A stretch of 64,000 nt of DNA from Dallia pectoralis (GCA_029465975.1 CM055736.1:5457482-5521481); one strand, 5' to 3'. Shown: positions 10,234-20,395, counted from the first letter of the stretch. Translations and numbers: made by a program. The notes: a model not told the origin generated them from the sequence alone.

Positions 10234-10904
10234 TAAATCCAAAGTAGAGTCTCTACTAAAAACAAAAGTTGTAAAAGTATGCCACATATTTATAGAATTG
10301 ATCAGATGTGGTTTGATGCGTTTCGGATTATAACTGAATAAGTTATTGATTTTCCAAACTGTCGAATGTCTGTCGAATGTCTGTTGAATGTGAATGTCCG
10401 AATATAAAACCAAGTTTACCTCGGTTCACGGAGATACCATTAGTTCAACTGCTATTATCTATACGCGAATACACTTAGTATGCATATAACTACTAAACTC
10501 AAGATATCATAACAACGATAACGCAATTAATAATTATCTGGAAAGTTCATGTTATAACTTACGGTTCAAATGAACGATATCCTTACATCTCTGGGAAAAC
10601 AATGTGTTGTTTTCGTTTTCAGTCCGTGGGGGAAAGTAAAAAAATGTTTCTATGACATGTTAAATACGGCACAATATATAATAAAGTTTATAAGCAGAAC
10701 ATTTGGTAACTAAACAATGCATTCTCTTTAAATAGTACCTCTACCGATCTCTAATAATGGAGTCGACGTCTTAGGAGATCTCAGGCACGCAGACGCTGCG
10801 TAAGCACGCAGACGCTGCGTGCCCCTAGTGGCGCATTTGTGAAAAATAATGTGTCATAACACAAAAAACATTTGAACAGTGTGAAATTTTAAATAAGTAC
10901 GCCC
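10234..10904. other. AT-rich unassigned sequence with a small GC-rich palindromic tandem
   Basis: Mostly AT-rich sequence without a credible frame. At 10785-10801 and 10804-10820 the 17-mer GCACGCAGACGCTGCGT occurs twice in tandem; each copy is a hairpin (ACGCAG...CTGCGT) and the pair stands out from its AT-rich surroundings. Confidence 0.6.
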
Positions 10905-11027
10905 TATTCAGCCATTAATCATTCTATTACTTTGTGCTAAATGTAACATCATAACACATGAATTCCACACATATAAACGCAAGTTTGAAGTCATTTGGAG
11001 CAGCAATACAAGAGAAAACAATTCATA
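10905..11027 (+). repeat. Dispersed 2.7-kb-family repeat, piece left of BEL-1
   Basis: The stretch up to GAGAAAACAATTCATAAAG matches 25035-25130 (for example 'cgtttggagcagcggttcaagagaaaacaatttatgaa'). BEL-1 therefore inserted into this repeat family, which resumes at 24826. Confidence 0.7.
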
Positions 11028-11032
11028 AAGTG

Positions 11033-11371
11033 TGTTGGTTCTTTGATCTTTATTGTAGGGCGGTTTTGACGCGTTGCTCTTTGTTTGATGTGTTTCATGA
11101 ATAAATGGACGAACTCCGAATGTTGGAATTATATTCTTGGCTTTATTTCGACCATAATTTAAACAGGATAACATAAAACTGGAAGAACGTAAAGAACGGT
11201 CAAAAATCTATATGCCTTTTTTCCTATTCAAACAACCAACCCGCAGCAAACTCTGGCGGGTGCTTAAATTAGATGTGCCAGGTGAGGGCAATCCCCCCTG
11301 GGCGTGTCCAATGTGATCTCAATCAACAAACAATACAAAAAGAAACATAAATGATCCTTTTGGCTCGAACA
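11033..11371 (-). mobile_element. 3' LTR of BEL-1
   Basis: Paired with 24477-24820. On the minus strand it starts TGTTCGAGCC after a purine-rich tract (AATTAGGGGCCGG) and ends AACCAACA. A polyadenylation signal (AATAAA on the minus strand, near 11048) lies close to the end. It differs from the 5' LTR by a few substitutions and a small indel near its start. Confidence 0.88.
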
Positions 11372-11487
11372 CACCGGCCCCTAATTGTTCTTGTGGGGAA
11401 AAAACACAAAACAATTAATAATATGAGACAAAATACAATCAGGTTATGTATGTCAGGTATGTGTAGTTCATGTTTGTTCTAAACTTG

Positions 11488-12378
11488 TTACCTCTTATCG
11501 TCTGGAGCCTCTACCAAGAGGCATAGTTTTGTGATGGGTCGGCACATGATAGCATTTTGAGTCTTGACTCGGACTTGCCTAACAGTCCCAACCGAGTCCT
11601 GAGTGGCTTCAATCACTCTACCCATGATCCATGAGTTGCGCGGTGCAGTTTCGTCCACGACTAGAACAATGTCCCCTGGGACAACGTTTCGTCTGCTCCT
11701 TACCCATTTGTGCCTCTCCTGTAACTCAGGCAGGTACTCCTTGGTCCACCTTTTCCAAAACAGGTCCGCCATGTATTGTACCTGACGCCACCTCCGCCGG
11801 CTGTAACAATCATTCTGTTTGAACATACCTGGGGGTATGGAAGGGTGTGTGCGAAGTTGCAGCAGGTGGTTAGGTGTCAAGGGTTCCAGATCATTGGGGT
11901 CATCAGAGGAGTTGGTGATGGGTCTATCGTTAATGATTGCCTCAACCTCGCAGAACAGGGTATGAAGTCCTTTGTCGTCCAATTGCTGTTGACTTAAAAG
12001 GCCACTGAGGACACGTCTGATTGTTCTGATCTGCCTTTCCCAAACCCTTCCGTGATGGGATGCATAGGGGGGGTTAAAAACCCACGAAATACCTTTTGTT
12101 AGCAGATTGTTTCCAATTTGTTCGTTGTTCATGCTTTGGATGCTCTTTTGTAGCTCACGATAGGCATCCACCAGGTTTGTTCCATTATCCGAGTGGATAA
12201 CCTTAACTGCTCCCCTCCTGGATACAAATCTTCTGATTGCATATATACATGAATCTGTGTCAAGTGAGTGTTTCACTTCAATATGAATTGCTCTTATGTT
12301 AAGGCATGTGAAGACAACGCCATACCTTTTAACAGTTGCTCTGCCACGCCTGACCTCAAATGGGCCAAAGAAGTCCAC
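11488..12378 (-). CDS. BEL-1 integrase core and C-terminal domain
   Basis: Reading starts at the first catalytic aspartate region, DFFGPFEVRRG. The second aspartate is in HSDNGTNLVDAY and the glutamate in HHGRVWERQIRTIRRVL, so the D-D-E triad is complete. From about residue 190 the BEL-type C-terminal domain follows (RRRWRQVQYMADLFWKRW, GDIVLVVDE, MGRVIEA). The 296-residue frame is intact but is only the end of Pol: the zinc-binding part lies in another frame at 12294-13007, so a frameshift near 12330 separates them. The chosen Met is internal, not a natural start. Confidence 0.88.
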   Translation of the reverse strand: MDFFGPFEVRRGRATVKRYGVVFTCLNIRAIHIEVKHSLDTDSCIYAIRRFVSRRGAVKVIHSDNGTNLVDAYRELQKSIQSMNNEQIGNNLLTKGISWVFNPPYASHHGRVWERQIRTIRRVLSGLLSQQQLDDKGLHTLFCEVEAIINDRPITNSSDDPNDLEPLTPNHLLQLRTHPSIPPGMFKQNDCYSRRRWRQVQYMADLFWKRWTKEYLPELQERHKWVRSRRNVVPGDIVLVVDETAPRNSWIMGRVIEATQDSVGTVRQVRVKTQNAIMCRPITKLCLLVEAPDDKR

Positions 12379-13007
12379 ACCGACATTGGTAAACGGTGGC
12401 TCCCTAGTCGCTCCTTTGGCAAGTCTGCCATTTGTTGCTCACCTTTAATGCCACTAAGACGTCTGCATACGACACATCTTGAGATGATCTTCCTGATGGC
12501 AGAATTTGCGCTTGGAGTCCAGAATCTTTGTCTGAACCGAGAGAGAGTGTGATTCCGGCCACTATGTCCAATATCCTCATGTATCTGTCTGATGATAAGC
12601 TGTGTGACATGATGGTTTTTGGGCAATAGAGCAGGGTGCTTGGCTTGAGCTGGCATAGCAGACCTGCATAACCGGCCACCTACTCGTAGCAGACCGTCTT
12701 GGAGCACTGGGGATAGTCTAAATAGGTGGCTGTTCCTTTTGATCATCAAGCCCTTTTGTAAAGCTAAGATTTCCTGAGAAAACATCATCCCCTGACAAAA
12801 ACGAAGGATTTCTGTTTCTGCCTCCTGTAGCTCATCTACCGTTATGGGCCTATTAATCAGGGTCTTTTTGTATTCCTGTAGGCTCTTTTCCAACTGATGG
12901 CTCCTGCTTCTAGTTGTGATCGATGGCTGACCTGCCACCTTTTCAGCCAGTTTCACCTTTTCCTCATATAATAGCCGTAGTGCCCGCTTGACTAAGTATC
13001 CAAACAA
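12294..13007 (-). CDS. BEL-1 Pol: linker and integrase zinc-binding domain
   Basis: The 237-residue frame covers the part between RNase H and the integrase core. About residues 140-195 show the HHCC-type zinc-binding region, with histidines in HEDIGHSGRNH and cysteines in CVVCRR. It ends shortly after MADLPKERLG, where the frame is lost and the reading moves to 11488-12378. Upstream, a frameshift near 13010 separates it from the part ending at the BEL-2 insertion site. It is part of a broken gag-pol frame and not a separate protein. Confidence 0.85.
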   Translation of the reverse strand: MFGYLVKRALRLLYEEKVKLAEKVAGQPSITTRSRSHQLEKSLQEYKKTLINRPITVDELQEAETEILRFCQGMMFSQEILALQKGLMIKRNSHLFRLSPVLQDGLLRVGGRLCRSAMPAQAKHPALLPKNHHVTQLIIRQIHEDIGHSGRNHTLSRFRQRFWTPSANSAIRKIISRCVVCRRLSGIKGEQQMADLPKERLGSHRLPMSVWTSLAHLRSGVAEQLLKGMALSSHALT

Positions 13008-13090
13008 CTGCTCTTTTGAGGTTGTACCATCGTGAGTAATGCAAGATGAGCTTGGTAATCACATCTTCATCTTGTACTGCAATTACATTC

Positions 13091-13095
13091 ACCAT
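13091..13095. repeat. Target-site duplication of BEL-2, left copy
   Basis: ACCAT directly before the BEL-2 5' LTR, repeated at 20396-20400 directly after the 3' LTR. Confidence 0.95.
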
Positions 13096-13625
13096 TGTTG
13101 CGTTCAGTGACAGTGAACAGCATGAACATTAATTCCTTGAGATTCCTTCCAAAAATAGAGCCAGCAGGGGGCGATAAATCAATCACAGGTAACCATAGGT
13201 GGAACCAATAAATAGCTTGTGCTTCTAGAGGGACTAGTTAGACTGGTGAACCTTGGTTTGAACAGGTGGTGAATTGTTTGGTGCAAGGCACTAAAATCCC
13301 TTGCTTGTTGAAAGAATCGCAAAGCTCATTGTTTGAGAAACTGGAGACGCAACCGGTTATCAACCTGCTACTACTGCTACTACTGCTACTACTACTGCTG
13401 CTACTACTGCTACTACTACTACTGCTACTACTGCTACTACTACTACTGCTACTACTACTACTACTACTACTGCTACTACTGCTATTATCAACTACATTGA
13501 ACAAATAAAGAAGAAGTCGGAAATAGTTGAGTTGTCCCTTGATCCTTCAGTCCTCAAACAGGCCGTTTTCAAGTTTAGGCAGAGAGTCTCAGCGTACACC
13601 ACAAAACCAACCAAACAACTTGACA
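13096..13625 (+). mobile_element. 5' LTR of BEL-2
   Basis: Starts TGTTGCG and ends TTGACA. A candidate TATA-like element (AATAAATAG) lies near 13208, and AATAAA at 13504-13509 is a likely polyadenylation signal. Bases 13365-13485 are a CTA/CTG repeat. Outside that tract I see only one difference from the 3' LTR (GCTATTATC against GCGATTATC). Confidence 0.93.
13365..13485. repeat. CTA/CTG trinucleotide tract in BEL-2 5' LTR
   Basis: About 40 triplets, CTA with interspersed CTG. It gives poly-Leu or poly-Ser frames on either strand; these are not genes. The matching tract in the 3' LTR has a different length and order. Confidence 0.95.
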
Positions 13626-13712
13626 GTTGATAACCGCCAGCAAAGACAGACAAAGGATTAACGGCCTAACGTCAAATAAGCTGTCGTGAAGAAGGTTGAC
13701 TGAAAGCTCAAC

Positions 13713-15031
13713 ATGGCGGAGGAAGTCCTTGGAAGATCGGTGAAGGAGCTGAAGCAACAAAGAACTTTAGCTAAAAGTGCTTTTAACAGGCAGGCTAACT
13801 TCTTAAGCAGAGGTGCAAAGCACATGATGAAGGCAGAACTACAAGAGGAGTTCAAGAAGCTCAAGTCGGAGGCTAGGAGGGTCAGTGAAACGAACGACGA
13901 GTATGAGGCTGGCCTTCTGGCAGAGATCGAAGCCGAAACCGATGAGGGGAGAAAGCTGACCTAAACAAGCAGCAGCAGAGGGAACTAGAGAAGACGTTCC
14001 AGGACTGCGAGGCACGACTGGATGAGGTCAGAAAAATGGTCCAGTCTAACCTATGGCCGAGATACGGTGAGAAGGAGGTAAGGTCTGGGATCCGTGAAGC
14101 GGAGACAGCCTGTGATGAGGTCAATCGAATACCTGTTACCGCTGTACACAGAGATGGCTATGAGCTACGGTGGATTAGTGTTAAAGAACAAGTCCAGGAT
14201 GCAACCAGAATCCTAGCTGGATGGGAGATGTGGATTCCAGTGGAAGATAAAGAAGAGCTGGAAAACAAAGTCGGAGAGCTGCAAGTGTTCAGCAAGCAAC
14301 TGGAAGCCAAGAGGGCAGAATTTCTTACGATGCAGAGACTTGCAGAAGAGGACAGGGACAGATGGAGAGCACCCCAGATGCCTGTGCCAGCTCCACAGCC
14401 GACGCTGAGAATAAAACCAACCCGCCTACCCAGGTTCAGTGGGGATAAAAGGAATTACCATCGATGGAGAAAGGACTGGGAGAGTCTGCAAAAGCAGGGA
14501 GAACCAACAGGCTCGGTAGAAGTGAAGAAGATCCAACTCCTTGACAGCGTAGAGGAGGGAATATGCCGAGACCTCCGCTTGTCTACGTACAACAGGGCTG
14601 AAGATATGTTCCGGGTACTGGAGAACAGGTATGGGAACAAGACTGCAATTGCTCTTGAGATAATAGAGGATCTGGAGAAGATTCCGGCCTTAAGGGCAAG
14701 TCAGCCTAGAAAGGTTATCGACATGATCCAAACCATAGAAAAAGCCCTGGACGATCTGACAGAACTTGGAAGCACAGGAGCCATCAACAACCCCCTGGTC
14801 ATCAAATCAATAGAAAGCAAATTACCCGACAACATCAAGCGAGACTGGCTAATCTTCATGGTAAACCCGAGGAACGGTGTAACACAGGAAAACCACTTTG
14901 ACAACCTTCTCAAATTCCGAAAAACACAGGAGGAAATACTCGAAAGGCTAGAGCAGCTGGGAGTGAGCGACAAGCCAGAGGAAATATTCTGCTGTGGAGA
15001 AGAAATATGCATCTACGCGGTCCACAACTAA
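13713..15031 (+). pseudogene. BEL-2 Gag region (DUF1759-like), frame broken
   Basis: Reading begins at Met 13713 (MAEEVLGRSVKELKQQ), a lysine/glutamate-rich coiled-coil-like N-terminus, and runs to 13964. There a shift of one base is needed to continue in the frame leading to 14036-15031. The second part is charged and helical to about residue 120, then has the DUF1759 signature (LPRFSGDKRNYHRWRKDW and DMFRVLENRYGN) typical of BEL/Pao Gag. In the intact element this forms the particle shell and packages RNA. Another frame change near 15000 leads to the zinc knuckles. No upstream gene shares it; the 5' LTR is the likely promoter. Confidence 0.85.
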
Positions 15032-15854
15032 AGGCGGCTGTGTTGTCTGTGGGGATATGAAGCACAGGGACAAGATCTTCTTTTGCAAACGTTTTAAAGA
15101 ACTGAAGCCGGCAGAAAAGTTGGTTGCCGTAGATAAGCTGGGGGCCTGCAGGAGGTGCTTGGTTTGTCATGGAGAAGACGACGAGTGCAAAGACACCTAC
15201 CTGTGTAGGAACAGGGACTGTAGAAAAGACCACCATTTCTTTCTATGCTTGAAGGGAGACCTCAGGAGGAGTGACCCGGAGAAAAGACAGCCCAAAGAAA
15301 GAAGGCATAAGCTGACAGAGGAACAGGAGGAATTTGTGTCTGAACTCTCCCCAGGGATGGCAGAGAAATTCAAGAAAGCGTTCACAAACATCACCGCGAA
15401 GACAAACTGTGTTGGAAATAATGGAGTAAGGGAGTCAAGTACGGTACAAGAATTGCCAGTTATTTTAATGCTGCTTGAGGTAACTGCCAATACAGGACAG
15501 AAAATTGGAACCCTGATTGACTTGGCATCCGACACAAACTACATCACACACAAAGCTGCCCAGAGGTTGAATCTTCGAGGTGAGAACATCACTTTAGTCG
15601 TCCAAGGAATGGCCATGAAGGTCAAAACGAGAAGATATCACCTCAGAGTGAGGATCAGAACGGCTATAGGTACGGAACGAGCTCATGAGCTTGTCTGCTA
15701 TGGTTTAAATGAAATCGCCAACATCCACAAAGTCGTGAAACCAGAACAACTGAAGAGGTTCTTTCCGGAAGTGGATTTAAGGGATCTGAAAAGACCGGAG
15801 AGGGTTGAGCTATTAATAAGCCACCGCGAGGGAAAATTACTCCGCAAAGAGTGA
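14994..15854 (+). CDS. BEL-2 Cys-rich nucleocapsid and aspartic protease segment
   Basis: The first ~80 residues hold paired cysteine clusters: CVVCGDMKHRDKIFFC, CRRCLVCHGEDDEC and CRNRDCRKDHHFFLC, expected to bind zinc and nucleic acid. A charged linker follows. From about residue 160 comes the retropepsin-like region, with TLIDLASDTNYIT in the place of the usual active-site Asp-Thr/Ser-Gly; only the aspartate is kept, so activity cannot be assumed. The frame is lost just before 15851, where the reverse transcriptase continues one base back. As the relatives encode one polyprotein, this is a segment, not a separate gene. Confidence 0.8.
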   Translation: MEKKYASTRSTTKGGCVVCGDMKHRDKIFFCKRFKELKPAEKLVAVDKLGACRRCLVCHGEDDECKDTYLCRNRDCRKDHHFFLCLKGDLRRSDPEKRQPKERRHKLTEEQEEFVSELSPGMAEKFKKAFTNITAKTNCVGNNGVRESSTVQELPVILMLLEVTANTGQKIGTLIDLASDTNYITHKAAQRLNLRGENITLVVQGMAMKVKTRRYHLRVRIRTAIGTERAHELVCYGLNEIANIHKVVKPEQLKRFFPEVDLRDLKRPERVELLISHREGKLLRKE

Positions 15855-18202
15855 AGGTGATCGGAGACCTTGTCTTATGGGAGGGTCCGCTAGGAAAGAC
15901 TGTCGGTGGAGCACATCCAGATCTGTTTGAAGAAGTCAATATGGCCACACACGGTTCAGGAACCCACTTTGCTCGATCCATGAGAGCAACCGCTGTAAAG
16001 TATCAAGAGATAGCGAAAGCACAAGAGGAGCTTACAGCTAGAACCAAAAGCACAGCTGGTCACAGAGAGTTCTTGGATTGGTGGAAGTGGGACAGCATTG
16101 GAGCAGCATGCGAACCCAAGTGTGGAGGATGCCGTTGTGGTACCTGCCAACCAGGAGGCAAGGAAATGACCCTAAATGAGGAAAGAGAGCTAGAGATCAT
16201 AAGGAAAGGGCTCACCTACACCAAGGCAGATGCACACAGTGGTGAGCCACACTGGGATGCGAAGTACCCCTGGATTCAAGATCCAAAATCCCTTCCCAAC
16301 AACAGGAGTGGGGTAGAAGCCACCTTCCTTAGAACAGAACGACAACTCAGAAAGGAGCCAGAGTGGAGGCTTGTATACACAGCTCAAGTCCAGGAGATGG
16401 TTGAGAGAGGAGCAGCCAGGAAGCTCACTGAAGAGGTCATTGCCAACTGGGAAGGACCAGTATGGTATGTCAGCCACCTGGTGGCGCCAAACCCTCACTC
16501 GTCCACAACACCTGTGCGACTGGTATGGAACGGCAGCCAGAAGTTTAAAGGAGTCAGCATGAATGACCTTCTGCTGAAAGGGCCTGATGTCCTCAATCCC
16601 ATCCGAGCAGTACTACTCAGGTTCAGGAGAGGTGTCCATGCTGCCCTTGGCGACATTAGAAAGATGTACAATTCGGTGTGGTTAGAAGACCTGGAGATGC
16701 ACCTCCACAGATTCCTCTGGAGAAACACTGAGGAGGAAGAGATTAATGAATATGCGATCACCAGAGTCAACATGGGCGATAGACCAGCAGGGTGCATTGC
16801 GCAATTGGCCATGAGGGAGACCGCAAAACTGCCCTTGTTTGACCTCCGTGAGGAGGAACGTAGGATCCTTGAAGAGGATGCCTATGTCGATGACATCTTG
16901 ACATCCCACAATGACTTGCAAAAGCTGGACCAGAATACAGAGGGTCTTAAGGAGATCTTGAAGGCTGGGGGATTCTTCCTCAAGCCTTGGGTCCGGTCGG
17001 GCCAAAGTCGGGAAACCATACCAGGAAAACAAGGGGTGAGAACAAAGACCATACTCATGCTTCCTAACCAGATAAGGGAGTGTGACAACAAAGCCCTTGG
17101 AGTGGGTTACCTTGTTGAAGAGGATAAACTGTACCTCATGACCTCAATCAATTTCTCAAAGAGGAAAATGAAGATGAGGGTCGGTCAAAACCTCCTTAAG
17201 GAAGAGTTAAGAAGGGGGACCCCAAACCCACTGACGAGAAGGGAACTGCTAAGCCAAGTTGCTAGCCTGTATGACCCAATCGGCCTTGTCACTCCGGTCA
17301 AACAGAAGGGTGCCATACTTGTCAGGAAGGCTTTTCAAGAAGCGGGAGGAAAAGCTTTGACTCGAGTCACCTGGGACAAACCTCTGTCTGAAAAACTGAG
17401 AGAAGAGGCCATCCAATTGTTTGAGGAGTACACACGTCTTGGCCAAATCACCTTCCACAGAAGCCTCACACCTGCCAATTGGATTGGAAGACCGTGGGGA
17501 ATAACATTCTCTGATGGTAGTGACAAGAGCTATGGAGCCGTAGTGTACTTCAGATGGGAGACTGAGCAAGGCATCCAAGTCCGGTTGGTGGAGTCCAAAG
17601 CAAAGCTTACGCCCTTAGACCAAAAAGGTGAACCAGTAAAAGCTGAAATCTGCGGTGCAGTCTACGCAGCACGACTAAGAAAGTATGTTGAAAAGCAAAG
17701 TCGAATGGATATTGAACGATGGCTCCATCTGGTGGACAGCCAAACAGTGCTGGGAGCAATCCAGAGAGACAGCTATGGGTACCAAACCTTCTTTGCGAAC
17801 AGAGTTGGAGAGATTCAGAAATCCACATCCGTAGACGACTGGTGGTGGATCCCAGGAAGTCTGAACAGCGCTGATATCATGACTAGAGGGGCATCCCGGA
17901 GGACCTCAGGAAGATTCAATGGGGCAGAATGGTCCTGCGTTCTTGCGGCAACCTGTGGCAGAGTGGCCGCAGAAGTCAGCCAAAGAAGTAGCTGGGTATG
18001 CCAAGCATGGCATAGACAGACTTCAGAGAAAGGTTTTTTCGGCGGCACTGACCAGAGCGCAGGCCAGGAGAATCAGGGAGGTGTACTCCCTGATGTGGGT
18101 GTCCAGAGGACGGGAAGTCGGAGTGATGAACAGCAAAGTAGAGAGAAGGACCCGGTGAACCTAAGACTCGGATCCAGAGGGAACCAGCTGGTTCTGCAGT
18201 AA
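15851..18202 (+). CDS. BEL-2 reverse transcriptase and RNase H
   Basis: A 783-codon frame opening at GTG, but the true reading enters from the previous segment by a -1 shift. Residues 1-130 are a linker with a CEPKCGGCRCGTC cluster. The polymerase spans about 155-470, with the active-site motif DAYVDDILTS near residue 345. RNase H lies at about 550-690, starting ITFSDGSDKSYGAVVYF and including HLVDSQTVLGAI. After about base 17900 this frame is probably wrong: the homologous reading QNGPAFLRQPVAEW appears in another frame at 17919-18158. It would copy element RNA into DNA in the particle. Confidence 0.9.
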   Translation: MKVIGDLVLWEGPLGKTVGGAHPDLFEEVNMATHGSGTHFARSMRATAVKYQEIAKAQEELTARTKSTAGHREFLDWWKWDSIGAACEPKCGGCRCGTCQPGGKEMTLNEERELEIIRKGLTYTKADAHSGEPHWDAKYPWIQDPKSLPNNRSGVEATFLRTERQLRKEPEWRLVYTAQVQEMVERGAARKLTEEVIANWEGPVWYVSHLVAPNPHSSTTPVRLVWNGSQKFKGVSMNDLLLKGPDVLNPIRAVLLRFRRGVHAALGDIRKMYNSVWLEDLEMHLHRFLWRNTEEEEINEYAITRVNMGDRPAGCIAQLAMRETAKLPLFDLREEERRILEEDAYVDDILTSHNDLQKLDQNTEGLKEILKAGGFFLKPWVRSGQSRETIPGKQGVRTKTILMLPNQIRECDNKALGVGYLVEEDKLYLMTSINFSKRKMKMRVGQNLLKEELRRGTPNPLTRRELLSQVASLYDPIGLVTPVKQKGAILVRKAFQEAGGKALTRVTWDKPLSEKLREEAIQLFEEYTRLGQITFHRSLTPANWIGRPWGITFSDGSDKSYGAVVYFRWETEQGIQVRLVESKAKLTPLDQKGEPVKAEICGAVYAARLRKYVEKQSRMDIERWLHLVDSQTVLGAIQRDSYGYQTFFANRVGEIQKSTSVDDWWWIPGSLNSADIMTRGASRRTSGRFNGAEWSCVLAATCGRVAAEVSQRSSWVCQAWHRQTSEKGFFGGTDQSAGQENQGGVLPDVGVQRTGSRSDEQQSREKDPVNLRLGSRGNQLVLQ

Positions 18203-18210
18203 CAAAACTG

Positions 18211-19704
18211 ATGGATATCAGGAACTTCAGCAGCTTGACCAGGTTGACCAGGGTTATTGCCTGGGTTTGGAGAGCTGCAGCAAGGTGGAAGAGAATGGTG
18301 ACCAAGAAGTCGACCAAGGATAAACCACAGTGGGAGGTAGTTCTTTCTACCAACGGGGGATCCGGAGGAAAGGAGGCTGTGCTCACTGTCGGGGAGTGTG
18401 AAGACTCACTAAGAGATCTGTTTCTTGCAGCTCAGGAGGGAGCAACCTTTCAAGACACCACGCTCAACAGACTTGCTGTTTACAGGGATGGAGTTACAGG
18501 GCTCTTGGTTTGTGGAGGAAGGTTCCAGATATTTAATGACGACGAGACAGCTGTACCTATCTTACCATATGAGGCATGGATATCTACTCTCCTAGCTCAT
18601 GAGGCCCATGGAGCAAACCATGAGGAAATAGCAGGTACACTTCTTCGAATGAGGAAAAAGGCCTGGGTGATAAAAGGCAGAAGACTGGCCAAGAAGATAG
18701 TTGACAACTGCGTTGTGTGCAGAAAGGCCAGAGCCAGAAAGTGCCAGCAGATTATGAGTGACCTTCCATCAGAGCGAATAACACCAGCCAAACCATTTCA
18801 GTACACAACAGTGGACTTATTTGGACCGTATGAAGTCAAGGACGAGGTGAAGAAGAGAGTCAAGCTCAAGGTGTGGGGAATCATCTTCTGTTGCATGGCA
18901 TCCAGAGCCATACACACAGACGTTGTCAGTGACCAGTCCACTGAAGGCTTCCTACTCGCCTACCAAAGGTTCACAGCATTGAGAGGGCATCCCAAGAAAC
19001 TATGGTCAGACCCTGGAACAAACTTTGTCGGTGCCAGACCTGCCCTCAAAGAGCTCTACCATTTCCTGGATCGATCAAGTATATCTGAACTTGAAAATGA
19101 GGCGTCCAAGCATGGGACAGAATGGAGCTGGGAAATCCACCCAGCAGACTCCCCTCACAGGAATGGTGCTGCAGAAGCGGCTGTTCGCTCTGTGTAGCGG
19201 GCCCTGCACAATTTGGGAGGAGAGGGAATATTCACATGGAGCGAATTCCAAACATTTATGTACATGGCTGCTAACCTCGCAAATGAAAGGCCTATTGATG
19301 CCAGGACCCAGAGCCGGGAGGACTGCATAGAATACATCAGCCCTAATTCTCTTCTGCTCGGAAGAACTGGACCTAAGGGAGATCTAGGAAGCTTTGAGTT
19401 TGAAGGCTACTCCTACAAGAGGTTACGAGTCATTCAAGCAGAAGTTAACTGGTTCTGGAGAAAGTGGAGTCAGTTGGCTGGACCTAACCTGTTTGTGAGG
19501 AGTAAGTGGCACACAAAACAGCGGAACGTTGCTGTAGGAGATATCGTCTGGCTCGCAGACCAGAATGCCTTAAGGGGTCAGTATAAGCTTGGCAGGGTCG
19601 TCAGCGTCAATGCTGACAGGAAGTGCATTGTGAGAGATGCAAATGTAAGAACCTTTCCAAGCTACCCAACCCCAACTCGGAGGCATGTACATGCTGACAA
19701 ATAG
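18211..19704 (+). pseudogene. BEL-2 integrase with in-frame stop
   Basis: The frame contains the zinc-binding part (HEAHGANHEEIAG ... CVVCRKAR), then the core with aspartates in TVDLFGPYEV and WSDPGTNFVGA and the glutamate in HRNGAAEAAVRSV. A TAG at 19195-19197 interrupts just after the glutamate; the same frame continues to 19704 with the BEL C-terminal domain (NWFWRKWSQL, GDIVWLADQ, KLGRVVS). Integrase would insert the DNA copy. The stop and the frame change before 18211 make this copy unable to supply integrase unless the stop is misread. Confidence 0.88.
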
Positions 19705-19856
19705 AAAAAACATTCAATCAAAATCCCCGCTACTATTCTGCACAGGGACGTCAGACGTTTGATTGTGTTAGTACCTATAGAAGAACAGAATTAAAACCAG
19801 CGAAGATGGAACTGGTGTGACCTCCTTTGGTAGGTACCAGGAGGTCAAGTGGGAGG

Positions 19857-20395
19857 TGTTGCGTTCAGTGACAGTGAACAGCATGAACATTAATTCCTTG
19901 AGATTCCTTCCAAAAATAGAGCCAGCAGGGGGCGATAAATCAATCACAGGTAACCATAGGTGGAACCAATAAATAGCTTGTGCTTCTAGAGGGACTAGTT
20001 AGACTGGTGAACCTTGGTTTGAACAGGTGGTGAATTGTTTGGTGCAAGGCACTAAAATCCCTTGCTTGTTGAAAGAATCGCAAAGCTCATTGTTTGAGAA
20101 ACTGGAGACGCAACCGGTTATCAACCTGCTACTACTGCTACTACTGCTACTACTACTGCTGCTACTACTGCTACTACTGCTACTACTGCTACTACTGCTA
20201 CTGCTGCTACTGCTGCTACTACTGCTACTACTGCTACTACTGCTACTACTGCGATTATCAACTACATTGAACAAATAAAGAAGAAGTCGGAAATAGTTGA
20301 GTTGTCCCTTGATCCTTCAGTCCTCAAACAGGCCGTTTTCAAGTTTAGGCAGAGAGTCTCAGCGTACACCACAAAACCAACCAAACAACTTGACA
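19857..20395 (+). mobile_element. 3' LTR of BEL-2
   Basis: 539 bp, TGTTGCG to TTGACA, followed by the duplicate ACCAT (20396-20400). Its CTA/CTG tract covers 20126-20252 and is a few bases longer than in the 5' LTR, with more CTG units. AATAAA precedes the end as in the other copy. Confidence 0.93.

Larger units (their letters stand above)
13096..20395 (+). mobile_element. BEL/Pao LTR retrotransposon BEL-2, inside BEL-1
   Basis: A 7.3-kb element with 5' LTR 13096-13625 and 3' LTR 19857-20395, flanked by ACCAT. Between them, in order, are gag (DUF1759-like), Cys-rich knuckles, protease, reverse transcriptase, RNase H and integrase with the BEL C-terminal domain. A purine tract (AAGTGGGAGG, 19847-19856) precedes the 3' LTR. 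The LTRs are practically identical outside a CTA/CTG microsatellite, so the insertion is young, yet the coding region has several frame changes and an in-frame stop. Confidence 0.95.

Noticed and set aside
13238..13508. Poly-Ser and poly-Leu frames in the BEL-2 LTRs (also 19999-20278)
   Set aside because: They are translations of the CTA/CTG microsatellite in the LTRs and have no start context or flanking protein.
15790..15860. Programmed -1 frameshift between BEL-2 protease and polymerase
   Set aside because: No convincing slippery heptamer plus stem was found, related elements use one frame, and other breaks in the same copy go in different directions; decay or read errors are simpler.
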